The translations under genes and the position numbers were made by a program. The notes under the pieces are model-generated. The model did no database searches. It worked only from the letters and a program-made list of their open reading frames with translations, and was not told the DNA's origin. Of a stretch of DNA of 64,000 nucleotides, positions 17,408 to 26,130 are shown piece by piece. Every line of letters starts with the position of its first letter. The first letter of the stretch is position 1. This stretch comes from Erythrobacter sp. (GTDB lineage Bacteria > Pseudomonadota > Alphaproteobacteria > Sphingomonadales > Sphingomonadaceae): the NCBI RefSeq assembly GCF_035194505.1, contig NZ_CP136573.1:2219001-2283000 (forward strand). Direction: 5' to 3'.

Positions 17408-18933
17408 AGAGATTGCGCCAACCCCTCGGCCGCCTGTTTGGGCGTCACTTTCTTCGCATCCTCGCGGTCGACCGCGAGGTTCGCCTCGCGCATCGCCTCG
17501 ACGCTGATCGCGCCCACCAGCGGGGTGAGGGCGGCGATCACGCCGTCGTCGTCGGCAATCCGCGGCGAGAGCATGATCATCGCGTCATAGCTTGGCAGCG
17601 CGCCCTCGGGATCGGCCAGCACCACCAGCTTGTCCGCTGCGATCCGCCCGTCGGAGGTATAGGCGCTGATCACGTCCGCCTCGCCCGATTGCAGCGCATT
17701 ATACATGAAGGTCGGCGCGAAATTGCGGCTCTTGCCGAAGCTGAGGCCATAGGCGTCCTTCACCGCGATCCATTCGGGCCGCTCGAAAAATTCGGGATCG
17801 CCGCCCACCGTCAGCTGCGGGGCGACAGTGACGAGATCGGCAAGGCTGGTGACCCCGAGCGCCTTCGTCCGGTCCGCCCGCATGGCGAAGGCATAGGCGT
17901 TCTCGAACCCCAGCCGTCCCAGCACCTTCACCTTGTTCTCGCGCGCTTCCCAGTCGCGGATCGTGGTGTACATCGCCTCGCGCCCGGGATTGTCGCTGCG
18001 CTTCAGGTAATTGGTCCAGATCGTCCCGGTATAGTCGACCGAGATGTCGATGCTCGACGAGGCCACGGCGGAATGCACCACCGCGCTGCCCAGCCCGTCG
18101 CGATATTCGACCGCGTATCCCGCCGCCTCCAGCCGCGCGCCGATCAATTGGGCGAGGATATATTGCTCGGAGAACTGCTTGGAGGCGATGACGATGCGGC
18201 GCTCCTCGTGGCCCGCTTGCGACAGCAGCGCGGCGGTGACCCCCGCCGCCACCGCCAGCAGCGACGAAGCCCATTTCCAGCGCTTGCGCTCGTCAATCCC
18301 GCGCTCGACCCACCACAGCAGCCAGTCGGCCACCAGCGCCAGCCCCGCGCTCACAAGACATCCCGCCAGCACCAGCGCCCAGTTCTGGGTTTGCAGCCCT
18401 GCGAAGATCGGATCGCCAAGGCTCGGCTGGCCGATGGTGGTGGCGAGCGTTGCCGCGCCGATGGTCCACACCGATGCGGTGCGGATACCCGCCATGATGA
18501 AGGGCGCGGCAAGCGGGGCTTCGACCAGATAGAGCTTTTGCCACTTGGTCATGCCGACGCCGTCGGCGGCTTCGAGCACGCCTTCATCGAGGTTGGCCTG
18601 CGCCGTCACCGCGTTCCTCAGGATCGGCAGCAGGGCATAGAGCGTGAGCGCCATCAGCGCCGGGAGAAAGCCCAATGTCGGCAGCCCCTCGCCGAACACC
18701 GCTCTAAGAGACAGGAGCAGCGGGAAGAACAATGCCAAGAGGGCGAGGGCAGGAATAGTCTGCACGAGGCTCGCAAGGCTGAGGGACAGGCGCGCAACAA
18801 TCGCCGAGCGGCTCGCCCACACCGCCATCGGCAGCGCAATGAGCATGGCGAGCCCGATCGCGCTGGCCGACAGCACCACGTGGGCTGCGAGCTTGTCGGT
18901 CAGGCCGGGCAGGATGTCCCAGATATCGCCCAT
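17380..18933 (-). CDS. Osmoprotectant (glycine betaine/choline-type) ABC permease fused to substrate-binding protein
   Basis: 517 residues. Residues 1-~210 are a permease of the OpuCB/YehW type with about six membrane segments and the coupling motif LEAADGVGMTKWQKLYLVEAPLA (in parts: EAADGVGMT, EAPLAAPF). Residues ~240-510 are an OpuCC/YehZ-like binding domain (IVIASKQFSEQYILAQL, DYTGTIWTNYL, FAPTFMYNALQSGEADVISAYTSDG in parts). The last membrane helix tethers the binding domain in the periplasm. Its ATG shares one base with the ATPase stop (TGATG), so the two form one transporter operon. Likely substrate is a quaternary amine osmolyte; specificity is not certain. Confidence 0.9.
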   Translation of the reverse strand: MGDIWDILPGLTDKLAAHVVLSASAIGLAMLIALPMAVWASRSAIVARLSLSLASLVQTIPALALLALFFPLLLSLRAVFGEGLPTLGFLPALMALTLYALLPILRNAVTAQANLDEGVLEAADGVGMTKWQKLYLVEAPLAAPFIMAGIRTASVWTIGAATLATTIGQPSLGDPIFAGLQTQNWALVLAGCLVSAGLALVADWLLWWVERGIDERKRWKWASSLLAVAAGVTAALLSQAGHEERRIVIASKQFSEQYILAQLIGARLEAAGYAVEYRDGLGSAVVHSAVASSSIDISVDYTGTIWTNYLKRSDNPGREAMYTTIRDWEARENKVKVLGRLGFENAYAFAMRADRTKALGVTSLADLVTVAPQLTVGGDPEFFERPEWIAVKDAYGLSFGKSRNFAPTFMYNALQSGEADVISAYTSDGRIAADKLVVLADPEGALPSYDAMIMLSPRIADDDGVIAALTPLVGAISVEAMREANLAVDREDAKKVTPKQAAEGLAQSLRRPGLDPG

Positions 18934-19703
18934 CAGGCGTCCCGCTCCATCAGTGCCAGCGCCTCGGCCTGATGACGCGGCACGGCGACCAGCCGCTGGG
19001 CGACCTCGCCGCCAGCGCCTGCCAGCAAGGCGCGCGGGGTCTCGTCCGCCACCAGCTCGCCCTTGTCCATCACCAGCACCCGGTCGGCCAGCAGCAGCGC
19101 CTCGGCCATGTCGTGGGTGACCATCACCGTGGTGAGGCCAAGCGCCACGTGCAGCTCGCGCACCTTGCGGCCCAGCGCGTCGCGGGTGACCGGATCGAGC
19201 GCGCCGAAGGGCTCGTCCATGATGAGAAGTTCGGGCTCGCCCGCCAGCGCGCGCGCCACGCCGACCCGCTGGCGCTGCCCGCCGGAAAGCTCATCGGGCA
19301 TGCGGCTGGCGAGCGCGGGATCGAGTTCGACCAGCGCGAGCAGCTCGGCAATGCGGACGGGCGGCAGTTTCTCGCCGGTGAGGCGCGGGCCGATGGCGAT
19401 ATTCTCCGCGACCGAGAAATGCGGGAACAGCCCGATGCCCTGAAACACATAGCCCACCCGGCGGCGCAGGCGGGAGGGGCTCAGCGCCGTCACATCCTCT
19501 CCGCCGAACAGCACGCGCCCGCCGGTGGGCGTGACGAGGGTGTTGACCATCTTGAGCAGCGTCGACTTGCCCGAACCCGAGGCGCCCACCAGCGCGACAA
19601 AGCTGCCCGCCGCGATGGCGCAGGAAACGCCCGCCACCGCCACGCTGTCGCCATAGGCGCGCGCGGCGTGCTCGAACACCAGCAGGGGTGGAATGGCGGT
19701 CAT
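18933..19703 (-). CDS. Osmoprotectant ABC transporter ATP-binding protein
   Basis: 256 residues from ATG 19703; an ATG at 19712 is also possible. Walker A GASGSGKSTLLKM, signature LSGGQRQRVGVARAL, Walker B LLIMDEPFGALDP and switch His in VMVTHDMAEAL are intact. The LDPVTRDALGRKVRELH block and the partner permease match the OpuCA/ProV group, though it lacks the C-terminal CBS domains often found in OpuCA. It powers uptake through the fused permease/binding protein encoded directly after it. Divergent from the isovaleryl-CoA dehydrogenase gene. Confidence 0.93.
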   Translation of the reverse strand: MTAIPPLLVFEHAARAYGDSVAVAGVSCAIAAGSFVALVGASGSGKSTLLKMVNTLVTPTGGRVLFGGEDVTALSPSRLRRRVGYVFQGIGLFPHFSVAENIAIGPRLTGEKLPPVRIAELLALVELDPALASRMPDELSGGQRQRVGVARALAGEPELLIMDEPFGALDPVTRDALGRKVRELHVALGLTTVMVTHDMAEALLLADRVLVMDKGELVADETPRALLAGAGGEVAQRLVAVPRHQAEALALMERDA

Positions 19704-19815
19704 CTCTGGCATCCCTAGCTTCGAAGATTGCAATGCGCCAGCGCAGGCGATTGGCCTTTCGCCGGCGGCTTGCTATGCGGGTGCGCAGAACATCATTACA
19801 CTCGCAGGACATAAA

Positions 19816-20982
19816 ATGCGCGCCACCCCCGATTTCGACTTCCAGCTTGGCGAGGCAGCCGAGATGATCCGCGACAGCGCCGCGCGCTTCGCCGACGAGC
19901 AGATCATGCCGCTGGCTGACCGCACCGACCGCGATGATCGTTTTCCGCGCGAGCTGTGGGAGCCGATGGGCGCGCTGGGTCTCCACGGCATCACCGTGGA
20001 AGAGGAATGGGGCGGGCTGGGGCTCGGCTATCTCGAACACGTGATCGCGGTCGAAGAAGTCAGCCGCGCGAGCGCCAGCATCGGCCTTTCCTACGGCGCG
20101 CACTCCAACCTCTGCCTCAACCAGATCCGCCGCTGGGGGAATGACGAGCAGAAGGCGAAATATCTGCCCAAGCTGATCTCTGGCGAACACGTTGGCTCGC
20201 TGGCCATGTCCGAGGCTGGCGCGGGCAGCGACGTGGTCTCGATGAAGCTCAAGGCCGACGCGGTTCAGGGCGGATACGTCCTCAACGGCACCAAGTTCTG
20301 GATCACCAATGCGCCCGAGGCCGATACGCTGGTGGTCTATGCCAAGACCGATGGCCACGCCGGGTCGCGCGGCATCACCGCCTTCCTGATCGAGAAGGGC
20401 GACGAGGGCTTTGCCATCGGCCAGAAGATTTCCAAGGTCGGCATGAAGGGCTCCCCCACTGCCGAGCTGGTCTTCACCGACTGCTTCGTGCCCGAAGACC
20501 GCATCATGGGGCCATTGAACGGCGGGGTCGGCGTGCTGATGAGCGGGCTCGATTACGAGCGCGTGGTGCTCGCCGGATTGCAGCTCGGGATCATGCAGGC
20601 GTGCCTCGACACGGTGATTCCCTACCTGCGCGATCGCAAGCAGTTCGGGAAGCCGATTGGCTCCTTCCAGCTGATGCAGGCCAAGGTCGCCGACATGTAT
20701 GTCGCCCTGCAATCCGCCCGCGCCTACACCTATGCGGTCGCCAAGGCCTGCGACGCAGGGCAGACGACGCGCTTCGATGCGGCGGGGGTGATTTTGCTGG
20801 CTTCCGAGAACGCCTTCAAGGTCGCCGCCGAGAGCGTGCAGGCGCTGGGCGGTGCGGGCTACACCACCGACTGGCCGGTGGAGCGGTATATGCGGGACGC
20901 CAAGCTGCTCGACATCGGCGCAGGGACGAACGAGATCCGCCGGATGCTGATCGGGCGCGAATTGATCGGGGCGGCTGGGTGA
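19816..20982 (+). CDS. ivd: Isovaleryl-CoA dehydrogenase (acyl-CoA dehydrogenase family)
   Basis: 388 residues from ATG 19816, supported by AGGA 7 bases upstream. Acyl-CoA dehydrogenase signatures are present: AMSEAGAGSDVVSM, FWITNAPEADTLVVYAKT, GMKGSPTAEL and the C-terminal GGAGYTTDWPVERYMRDAK. The block LMSGLDYERVVLAG carries the Glu that acts as base in isovaleryl-CoA dehydrogenases and distinguishes them from short-chain enzymes. It oxidises isovaleryl-CoA to 3-methylcrotonyl-CoA in leucine breakdown, which fits the carboxyltransferase subunit encoded 700 bases downstream. Its stop overlaps the next start (GTGA). Confidence 0.93.
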   Translation: MRATPDFDFQLGEAAEMIRDSAARFADEQIMPLADRTDRDDRFPRELWEPMGALGLHGITVEEEWGGLGLGYLEHVIAVEEVSRASASIGLSYGAHSNLCLNQIRRWGNDEQKAKYLPKLISGEHVGSLAMSEAGAGSDVVSMKLKADAVQGGYVLNGTKFWITNAPEADTLVVYAKTDGHAGSRGITAFLIEKGDEGFAIGQKISKVGMKGSPTAELVFTDCFVPEDRIMGPLNGGVGVLMSGLDYERVVLAGLQLGIMQACLDTVIPYLRDRKQFGKPIGSFQLMQAKVADMYVALQSARAYTYAVAKACDAGQTTRFDAAGVILLASENAFKVAAESVQALGGAGYTTDWPVERYMRDAKLLDIGAGTNEIRRMLIGRELIGAAG

Positions 20983-21332
20983 GCGAGCTGCGCTATCTCG
21001 CGGCGGCGCTAATTGTCTTCGCAGCGGTGTTTCACTCGTTGCTGGGAGAGAAAAAACTGATCACGCCCATGTTGGCGGTGAGGGATGAATTCATTCAGGC
21101 CCCTATGACTCAGGTGATCACCCGCTTCGGCTGGCATGCATCAAGCGGGTTCTTTTTGCTGACCGCCCTGATCATAGTTCTGCCTGACAGCCCCGATACG
21201 TTGATATGGGCAACCGGTTGCCTGTGGTTTGCTCTGGGCATCGTCAATTTGATTATGGCGAGGGCAAAGCATCCCGGCGGCTATCTGCTTTCCGCAGTCG
21301 GCGTGCTTATCTTGACAGGACAAGTCGTGTGA
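20979..21332 (+). CDS. Small membrane protein within the leucine-catabolism cluster
   Basis: 117 residues beginning with a GTG that overlaps the ivd stop by four bases (GTGA), so it is translated from the same message. It shows four hydrophobic stretches (about 4-20, 48-65, 72-88 and 98-115) separated by short polar loops, hence a compact four-helix inner-membrane protein. I do not recognise the family. Codon use is less GC-biased than in ivd (several TTT, TTG and ATA-like codons), which may indicate later acquisition. Position between ivd and the carboxyltransferase gene is the only hint of role. Confidence 0.75.
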   Translation: MSELRYLAAALIVFAAVFHSLLGEKKLITPMLAVRDEFIQAPMTQVITRFGWHASSGFFLLTALIIVLPDSPDTLIWATGCLWFALGIVNLIMARAKHPGGYLLSAVGVLILTGQVV

Positions 21333-21372
21333 ATGCCAAGACCCCAAACTCGCGGTATGGGAGTGAAGCGCG

Positions 21373-21678
21373 ATGAACACCGAAGAAGACTACGTCTATG
21401 ACGAGGCGAGCGGCGAGTGGCTCCCCGCGTCCGAGCTCGCGGCCAAGCAGGCGGCGGAGGATGCGGTCGAAGTGCGCGACGCGGTCGGCAACATCCTCGC
21501 TGATGGCGATGCGGTGACGCTGATCAAGGACCTCGAGGTCAAGGGCGCTGGCCAGACGCTGAAGCAGGGCACGCTGATCAAGTCGATCCGCCTGACCGGC
21601 GACGCGCAGGAGATCGACTGCAAATACCCCGGCATCAAAGGCCTTGTGCTGCGCGCCGAGTTTGTGCGGAAACGCTAA
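21373..21678 (+). CDS. PhnA/YjdM C-terminal-domain protein
   Basis: 101 residues. The segment from about 35 onward (VRDAVGNILADGDAVTLIKD, LKVKG-type LEVKGAGQTLKQG, LTGD, CKYPGIKGLVLRAEFVRK) is the PhnA/YjdM C-terminal beta domain, historically called alkylphosphonate utilisation although E. coli phnA is not required for that. The usual N-terminal zinc ribbon is missing; instead there is an acidic 30-residue lead. Located between ivd and the carboxyltransferase gene. Function unknown; annotation as a phosphonate protein would be misleading. Confidence 0.85.
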   Translation: MNTEEDYVYDEASGEWLPASELAAKQAAEDAVEVRDAVGNILADGDAVTLIKDLEVKGAGQTLKQGTLIKSIRLTGDAQEIDCKYPGIKGLVLRAEFVRKR

Positions 21679-21688
21679 GGACGACACT

Positions 21689-23296
21689 ATGACCGCCCCC
21701 ACCCTCACCACCAAGCTCGACCGCGAAAGCCCCGAGGCCAAGGCCCGCTTTGCGCATAACCACGCGCTGGCGCAGCAACTCCGCGCCGCCGTGGCCGAGG
21801 CCGCGCTCGGCGGGCCGGAGAAGCATCGCGAGCGGCACGTGTCGCGCGGGAAACTGCTCCCCCGCGAGCGCGTGGAGCGGCTGCTCGATCCGGGCTCGCC
21901 CTTCCTTGAAGTGGGCCAGCTTGCGGCGAACGGGATGTACGAGGGCGACGTCAATGGCGCCTCGATCATCACCGGCGTGGGCCGCGTTTCGGGCCGCCAG
22001 TGCATGATCGTGTGCAATGATGCGACTGTGAAGGGCGGCACCTACTACCCGATGACGGTCAAGAAGCACCTGCGCGCGCAGGAGATCGCGCAGGAGAACC
22101 GCCTGCCGTGCATCTACCTCGTCGATAGCGGCGGGGCGAACCTGCCGCATCAGGCCGAGGTCTTCCCCGACCGCGACCACTTCGGGCGCATCTTCTTCAA
22201 TCAGGCCAACATGTCGGCGCTCGGCATCCCGCAGATCGCTTGTGTGATGGGGAGCTGCACTGCGGGCGGCGCTTATGTGCCCGCCATGTCGGACGAGAGC
22301 GTGATCGTGCGCAATCAGGGCACTATCTTCCTCGCCGGTCCCCCGCTGGTGAAGGCCGCGACGGGCGAGGAAATCAGCGCCGAAGACTTGGGCGGCGGTG
22401 ACTTGCACGCCAAGAAGTCCGGCGTGGTCGATCATCTGGCCGAGAACGACGAGCACGCGCTCACCATCGTGCGTGATATCGTCAGCCACCTTGGCGCGAA
22501 TACCGGCGCGGCGGTCGATATGGCACTGAAAGACCCGCGCCCGCCGAAGTTCGACGCCGAAGACCTCTACGCCCTCATCCCCGAGGATGTGCGCGCGCCC
22601 TATGACGTGAAGGAAGTGATCGCGCGGCTGGTCGACGGCAGCGAGTTCCACGAGTTCAAGGCGCATTATGGCGCCACGCTGGTCTGCGGCTTTGCCCATA
22701 TCTGGGGGATGCCGGTCGCGATCCTCGCCAATAACGGCGTGCTGTTCTCCGAGAGCGCGCAGAAGGGCGCGCATTTCATCGAGCTGGCCTGCCAGCGGCG
22801 CATTCCGCTGCTGTTCCTCCAGAACATCTCGGGCTTCATGGTCGGCGGGAAATACGAGGCGGAGGGCATCGCCAAGCATGGCGCAAAGCTCGTCACCGCC
22901 GTCGCCACCGCGACCGTGCCGAAGGTCACCGTGGTGATCGGCGGCAGCTTTGGTGCGGGCAATTACGGGATGTGCGGCCGCGCCTACTCGCCCCGCTTCA
23001 TGTTCACCTGGCCCAATGCCCGCATCAGCGTGATGGGCGGAGAGCAGGCCGCATCCGTCCTCGCCACCGTCCACCGCGACGCCGACAAGTGGGACGAGCG
23101 CGAGGCCGAGGCCTTCAAGGCCCCGATCCGCCAGAAGTATGAGGACGAGGGCAACCCCTATTACGCCACCGCGCGTTTGTGGGACGACGGCGTGGTCGAT
23201 CCGGTGCAGACCCGCGATGTGCTGGGGCTGGCGCTTTCGGCGTGTCTGGAGGCACCGATTGCCGAACGACCGGCCTTCGGCGTGTTCCGGATGTAA
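21689..23296 (+). CDS. Methylcrotonyl-CoA carboxylase carboxyltransferase (beta) subunit
   Basis: 535 residues from ATG 21689 with AAGGA 7 bases before it. Carboxyltransferase features: RERVERLLDPGSPFLEVG, CMIVCNDATVKGGTYYPMT, YLVDSGGANLPHQAEVFPD (in parts: LVDSGGANLP), FLAGPPLVKAATGEE, and GGSFGAGNYGMCGRAY. The NLPHQAEVFPDRDHFGRIF stretch (19 residues) is typical of methylcrotonyl- rather than propionyl-CoA carboxylase. It moves carboxyl from biotin to 3-methylcrotonyl-CoA in leucine degradation, directly after the Ivd step. The biotin-carrying alpha subunit, hydratase and lyase are not in this window, so they must be elsewhere. Confidence 0.93.
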   Translation: MTAPTLTTKLDRESPEAKARFAHNHALAQQLRAAVAEAALGGPEKHRERHVSRGKLLPRERVERLLDPGSPFLEVGQLAANGMYEGDVNGASIITGVGRVSGRQCMIVCNDATVKGGTYYPMTVKKHLRAQEIAQENRLPCIYLVDSGGANLPHQAEVFPDRDHFGRIFFNQANMSALGIPQIACVMGSCTAGGAYVPAMSDESVIVRNQGTIFLAGPPLVKAATGEEISAEDLGGGDLHAKKSGVVDHLAENDEHALTIVRDIVSHLGANTGAAVDMALKDPRPPKFDAEDLYALIPEDVRAPYDVKEVIARLVDGSEFHEFKAHYGATLVCGFAHIWGMPVAILANNGVLFSESAQKGAHFIELACQRRIPLLFLQNISGFMVGGKYEAEGIAKHGAKLVTAVATATVPKVTVVIGGSFGAGNYGMCGRAYSPRFMFTWPNARISVMGGEQAASVLATVHRDADKWDEREAEAFKAPIRQKYEDEGNPYYATARLWDDGVVDPVQTRDVLGLALSACLEAPIAERPAFGVFRM

Positions 23297-23339
23297 ACAG
23301 CCTGTCTGAAACCCCACCTCGCCCCCTTGCGTAACGCCT

Positions 23340-23377
23340 TATAATGCGGGCAGACACGCGTGGGGAGAGATTAGCCG
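23340..23377 (+). promoter_or_regulatory. candidate promoter and RBS of the acyltransferase gene
   Basis: TATAAT at 23340-23345 is a perfect -10 hexamer; no good -35 is seen at 16-18 bases. The leader then contains GGGGAGAG at 23362-23369, 8 bases before the TTG start, which supports that unusual start codon. Confidence 0.4.
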
Positions 23378-24007
23378 TTGCCGTATAACCACCACCGCAA
23401 GCCGACGCTGCTGTCGCGCCTCGTGCGCCGGATCATCCTTGCGTTCTGGTACGCACAGGGCTGGAAAGTCGTCGATCCGCTGCCCAAGCATCTCAAGAAA
23501 TATGTGCTGGCGGGCGCGCCGCATACTTCCAACTGGGATTTCGTGTTCTTTACCGGCGCCACGCATGAAGAGGGCGTGAAGCCCAATTTCATGGGCAAGC
23601 ACACGCTGTTTCAGGGGGTGATGAGGAACTTCATGTTCGACATGGGCGGGATTCCGGTCGATCGCCGCAGCCGCCTCAACGCCACCGAACAGGTCGCCGC
23701 CGAATTCGCCGCGCGGGACGAGCTCGCGCTGGTCATCGCCTGCGAGGGCACCCGCAAGAGCGACGGCAAGTGGAAGTCCGGCTTCTACCACATCGCCCGC
23801 GCCGCCAGCGTGCCGATCGTTCCAGCCTTCGCCGATCACGCCACCCGGATCGTCAGCTTCGGCCCGCCGATGATGCCGACCGGCAATTACGGCGAGGACC
23901 TGCTCAAGATTGCCGAGTGGTTCCGCTCCAAGCTTCCCGATTACGAAAGGTTCAAGGTGCTCGAACAGCAGGCGCGCGACATTATCGCGGGGAAGAACGA
24001 TGTTTGA
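23378..24007 (+). CDS. Lysophospholipid acyltransferase family protein
   Basis: 209 residues from a TTG start supported by GGGGAGAG. The HxxxxD acyltransferase motif appears as APHTSNWDFVFF (about residue 47), followed by MGKHTLF, GGIPVDRRS and the EGTRK block (CEGTRKSDGKWKSGFYHIA). It probably acylates a lysophospholipid or glycerol-3-phosphate derivative at the inner membrane; members of this short subfamily lack a fixed substrate. It overlaps the DUF1295 gene by 8 bases, so the two are co-translated. Confidence 0.9.
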   Translation: MPYNHHRKPTLLSRLVRRIILAFWYAQGWKVVDPLPKHLKKYVLAGAPHTSNWDFVFFTGATHEEGVKPNFMGKHTLFQGVMRNFMFDMGGIPVDRRSRLNATEQVAAEFAARDELALVIACEGTRKSDGKWKSGFYHIARAASVPIVPAFADHATRIVSFGPPMMPTGNYGEDLLKIAEWFRSKLPDYERFKVLEQQARDIIAGKNDV

Positions 24008-24797
24008 GGCGCTCGCTCTGAATGCCGCCGTGGTGCTCGTGCTGGTGCTGATCCAGTGGCGCATCAGCGTGAAGATCGATGATGTGAGCTTCATCGACGC
24101 CTTCTGGGGCGCGGGGATGGCGCTTGTGGCCTTCATGAGCTGGCTGCACGTGCCGGGCGGGCCGGGCGATCTCGGCACGCTGATCATGGGAATGACGGTG
24201 GCCTGGGGCCTGCGCCTCGGCGTCTACCTGTTCCGCCGCTGGCGGCGCGAGGGCGAGGACTGGCGCTATCGCCACATGCTCAAGGGCGCGCGCGAACAGG
24301 GCCGGTTTGCGCAAGCGACGCTCACCCGTGTGTGGCTGATGCAGGCGGGGCTGCTGCTGCTGGTCTCCAGCCCGGCGCAGGTCGGCATCCTCGCCAGCCC
24401 CGCGCCTGCCCCGATCACCCCGCTGGCCTGGGGCGGCTTTGCCCTGTGGTGCCTTGGCGTGTTCTTCGAATGGGTCGGTGACTGGCAGCTGTCGCGTTTC
24501 CGGGCGGACCCGAGCAACAAGGGCTATGTGCTCGACACCGGACTGTGGCGCTACACCCGCCACCCCAATTATTTCGGCGATTTCTGCGCCTGGTGGGGCA
24601 TCTGGCTGACCTGCGCCGCGGCCGGCTGGGAATATGCCGCCGCCACGGTGATCGGCCCGCTGTTCCTCAGTTTTACCCTGATGCGCTGGTCGGGCGTGAC
24701 CTTGCTGGAGAAGAACCTCCACAAGACCAAGGGCAACAAATACGCGGTCTATATGCGCAAGACCTCGACCTTCTTCCCCATGCCGCCGGTGGTGTGA
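24000..24797 (+). CDS. DUF1295 membrane protein (steroid-reductase/ICMT-like fold)
   Basis: 265 residues beginning at an ATG that overlaps the acyltransferase end by 8 bases. About six membrane segments. The DUF1295 signature is good: IDAFWGAG, WGLRLGVYLFRR, FEWVGDWQLSRFRADPSNKG (in parts), TGLWRYTRHPNYFGDF and a C-terminal GVTLLEKNLHKTKG. The HPNYFGE-like block binds the nicotinamide or SAM cofactor in steroid 5-alpha-reductases and isoprenylcysteine methyltransferases. The bacterial substrate is unknown; pairing with an acyltransferase suggests a lipid. Confidence 0.9.
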   Translation: MFEALALNAAVVLVLVLIQWRISVKIDDVSFIDAFWGAGMALVAFMSWLHVPGGPGDLGTLIMGMTVAWGLRLGVYLFRRWRREGEDWRYRHMLKGAREQGRFAQATLTRVWLMQAGLLLLVSSPAQVGILASPAPAPITPLAWGGFALWCLGVFFEWVGDWQLSRFRADPSNKGYVLDTGLWRYTRHPNYFGDFCAWWGIWLTCAAAGWEYAAATVIGPLFLSFTLMRWSGVTLLEKNLHKTKGNKYAVYMRKTSTFFPMPPVV

Positions 24798-24920
24798 CGG
24801 GCCAAAAGGCGCGCTAATCGACGAACGGCATTGCTGCGCCGCACAAAAATCTTGGGCTGACCCTTTAAGCTTGCGTCTGTCTGGCCTATGTTGCGCCAGA
24901 TCAAGGAGACGCGCGGACCC

Positions 24921-25559
24921 ATGGCTTTGAACCCGACCTTGCGCGATCAGGAACGCGAACGCGTCGCCCGCCACGTGCTCGATCTCGTGAAGGAACGCGG
25001 GTCCGAGATTGCGTGGACCGTGGCGATGGCCGAAAGCGGCCTCACCCGCGCGCGGTTCGAGGCGCTGTTCGACGATTATGACGATCTGTTCGATGCCGTT
25101 GCACAGACGTGGCTCGCCCCGCATATGGCGGTGATGGAGGAAGTGGTGGCCTCGCACCTCCCGCCGCAGCGCAAGATGTACGAGTTCTTCCGCCGCCGCT
25201 TCATCATCTCGCAGGGCCGTTTCCGCGATGATCCGGAGCATTTCACCATCCTGTGCGAGATGGGCGCGGCCAATTTCGAGCGGGTGCGCTCCTATGTCGA
25301 TCTCGCCGACCACTACCTGTGCGAGTTGATCGCCGAAGCCCAGGCCGAAGGCTTCTTTGCCGGGCTGGAGATTGACGAGGCGCTGTCGCTGATCAACCAG
25401 ATGATCAGCAACTACACCCTGCCCGATGCGCTGATCTATCTGGGTGACAAGCTGACCGAGCAGAAGCTCGCGCGGATCGTCGACACGATGTTCATCGGCC
25501 TGTCGGGCGAGGCTGGGACCGATGCCTCGGGTGTGAACACGCTGAAAGTGGCGTTCTAA
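24921..25559 (+). CDS. TetR-family transcriptional regulator
   Basis: 212 residues from ATG 24921; an upstream ATG at 24888 would add 11 residues. The N-terminal helix-turn-helix reads VARHVLDLVKERGSE, WTVAMAESGLTRARFEALFDD, DDLFDAVAQTWL, matching TetR architecture; the C-terminal ligand domain (60-212) has no recognisable ligand signature. Upstream GGAG is at 12 bases, rather far. Neighbours (DUF1295/acyltransferase upstream, SnoaL-like downstream and convergent) give no firm target. Its stop overlaps the convergent gene's stop by 3-4 bases. Confidence 0.88.
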   Translation: MALNPTLRDQERERVARHVLDLVKERGSEIAWTVAMAESGLTRARFEALFDDYDDLFDAVAQTWLAPHMAVMEEVVASHLPPQRKMYEFFRRRFIISQGRFRDDPEHFTILCEMGAANFERVRSYVDLADHYLCELIAEAQAEGFFAGLEIDEALSLINQMISNYTLPDALIYLGDKLTEQKLARIVDTMFIGLSGEAGTDASGVNTLKVAF

Positions 25560-26065
25560 CCTTCTTCCCACCACGCCACGGACGGATCCTCCGGCACCCG
25601 CGCGCCGCGGCGCTGCAAGCCGTCGAACAATCCGCCCGCCAGCTGCATCGTGGCGGGGGAGGTGCGGTTCCAGTCCATCACATAGAGCCGCTCGGCAATC
25701 CGCCAGCGGCCCTCCAGCTTCACCAGCCGATCGAGATAGCGGCCGCCGACCACCAGCTCGATCTCGCCATCGGGCGTCGGGATGATGTGCAGCGCGACGC
25801 AATTGGTCTCGGCCCGCGCGGTCTCGCCTGACAGGCGCATCACGGTGTTGGAGATGTTGTGCTGGGTCAGCCGCATCGAGCCCAGACCCGCCATCAGCCC
25901 GGGAATGGTCTCGGCAATCGGCTTTGCCCCGTCGCCATAGTCGATCTGCGCATCGGGGGTGAAGACTGCGGCAAGCCGCTCCGCGTCGCAGCGGTCGATC
26001 CCGCGGCAATAGAGCGCAAGGGTTTCGGCTATCGCGAGCCGGTCGGCGACTTCGGTGATGTCCAT
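25556..26065 (-). CDS. SnoaL-like (NTF2-fold) protein
   Basis: 169 residues from ATG 26065. The N-terminal LAIAETLALYCRGIDRCDAERLAAVF (in parts: ALYCRGIDRCD) and later FTPDAQIDYG are typical of SnoaL-like domain family 4, whose members include dehydratases and ring-hydroxylating subunit relatives. The Tyr, Asp and His positions used by dehydratases (Y..., D..., LTQHNISN) are present. No partner oxygenase is nearby, so a stand-alone small-molecule enzyme or binding protein is the best guess. The gene is convergent with the TetR gene. Confidence 0.85.
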   Translation of the reverse strand: MDITEVADRLAIAETLALYCRGIDRCDAERLAAVFTPDAQIDYGDGAKPIAETIPGLMAGLGSMRLTQHNISNTVMRLSGETARAETNCVALHIIPTPDGEIELVVGGRYLDRLVKLEGRWRIAERLYVMDWNRTSPATMQLAGGLFDGLQRRGARVPEDPSVAWWEEG

Positions 26066-26130
26066 GGAGCCGAGTTTACCGCAGGCGGACAAGCCACCCC
26101 ACTGACACAAGCGTCAAACCGGGCTGCCGG

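Noticed and set aside
21373..21678. Phosphonate-utilisation function for the PhnA-like protein
   Set aside because: Name is historical; zinc ribbon is missing and no phn genes are nearby.
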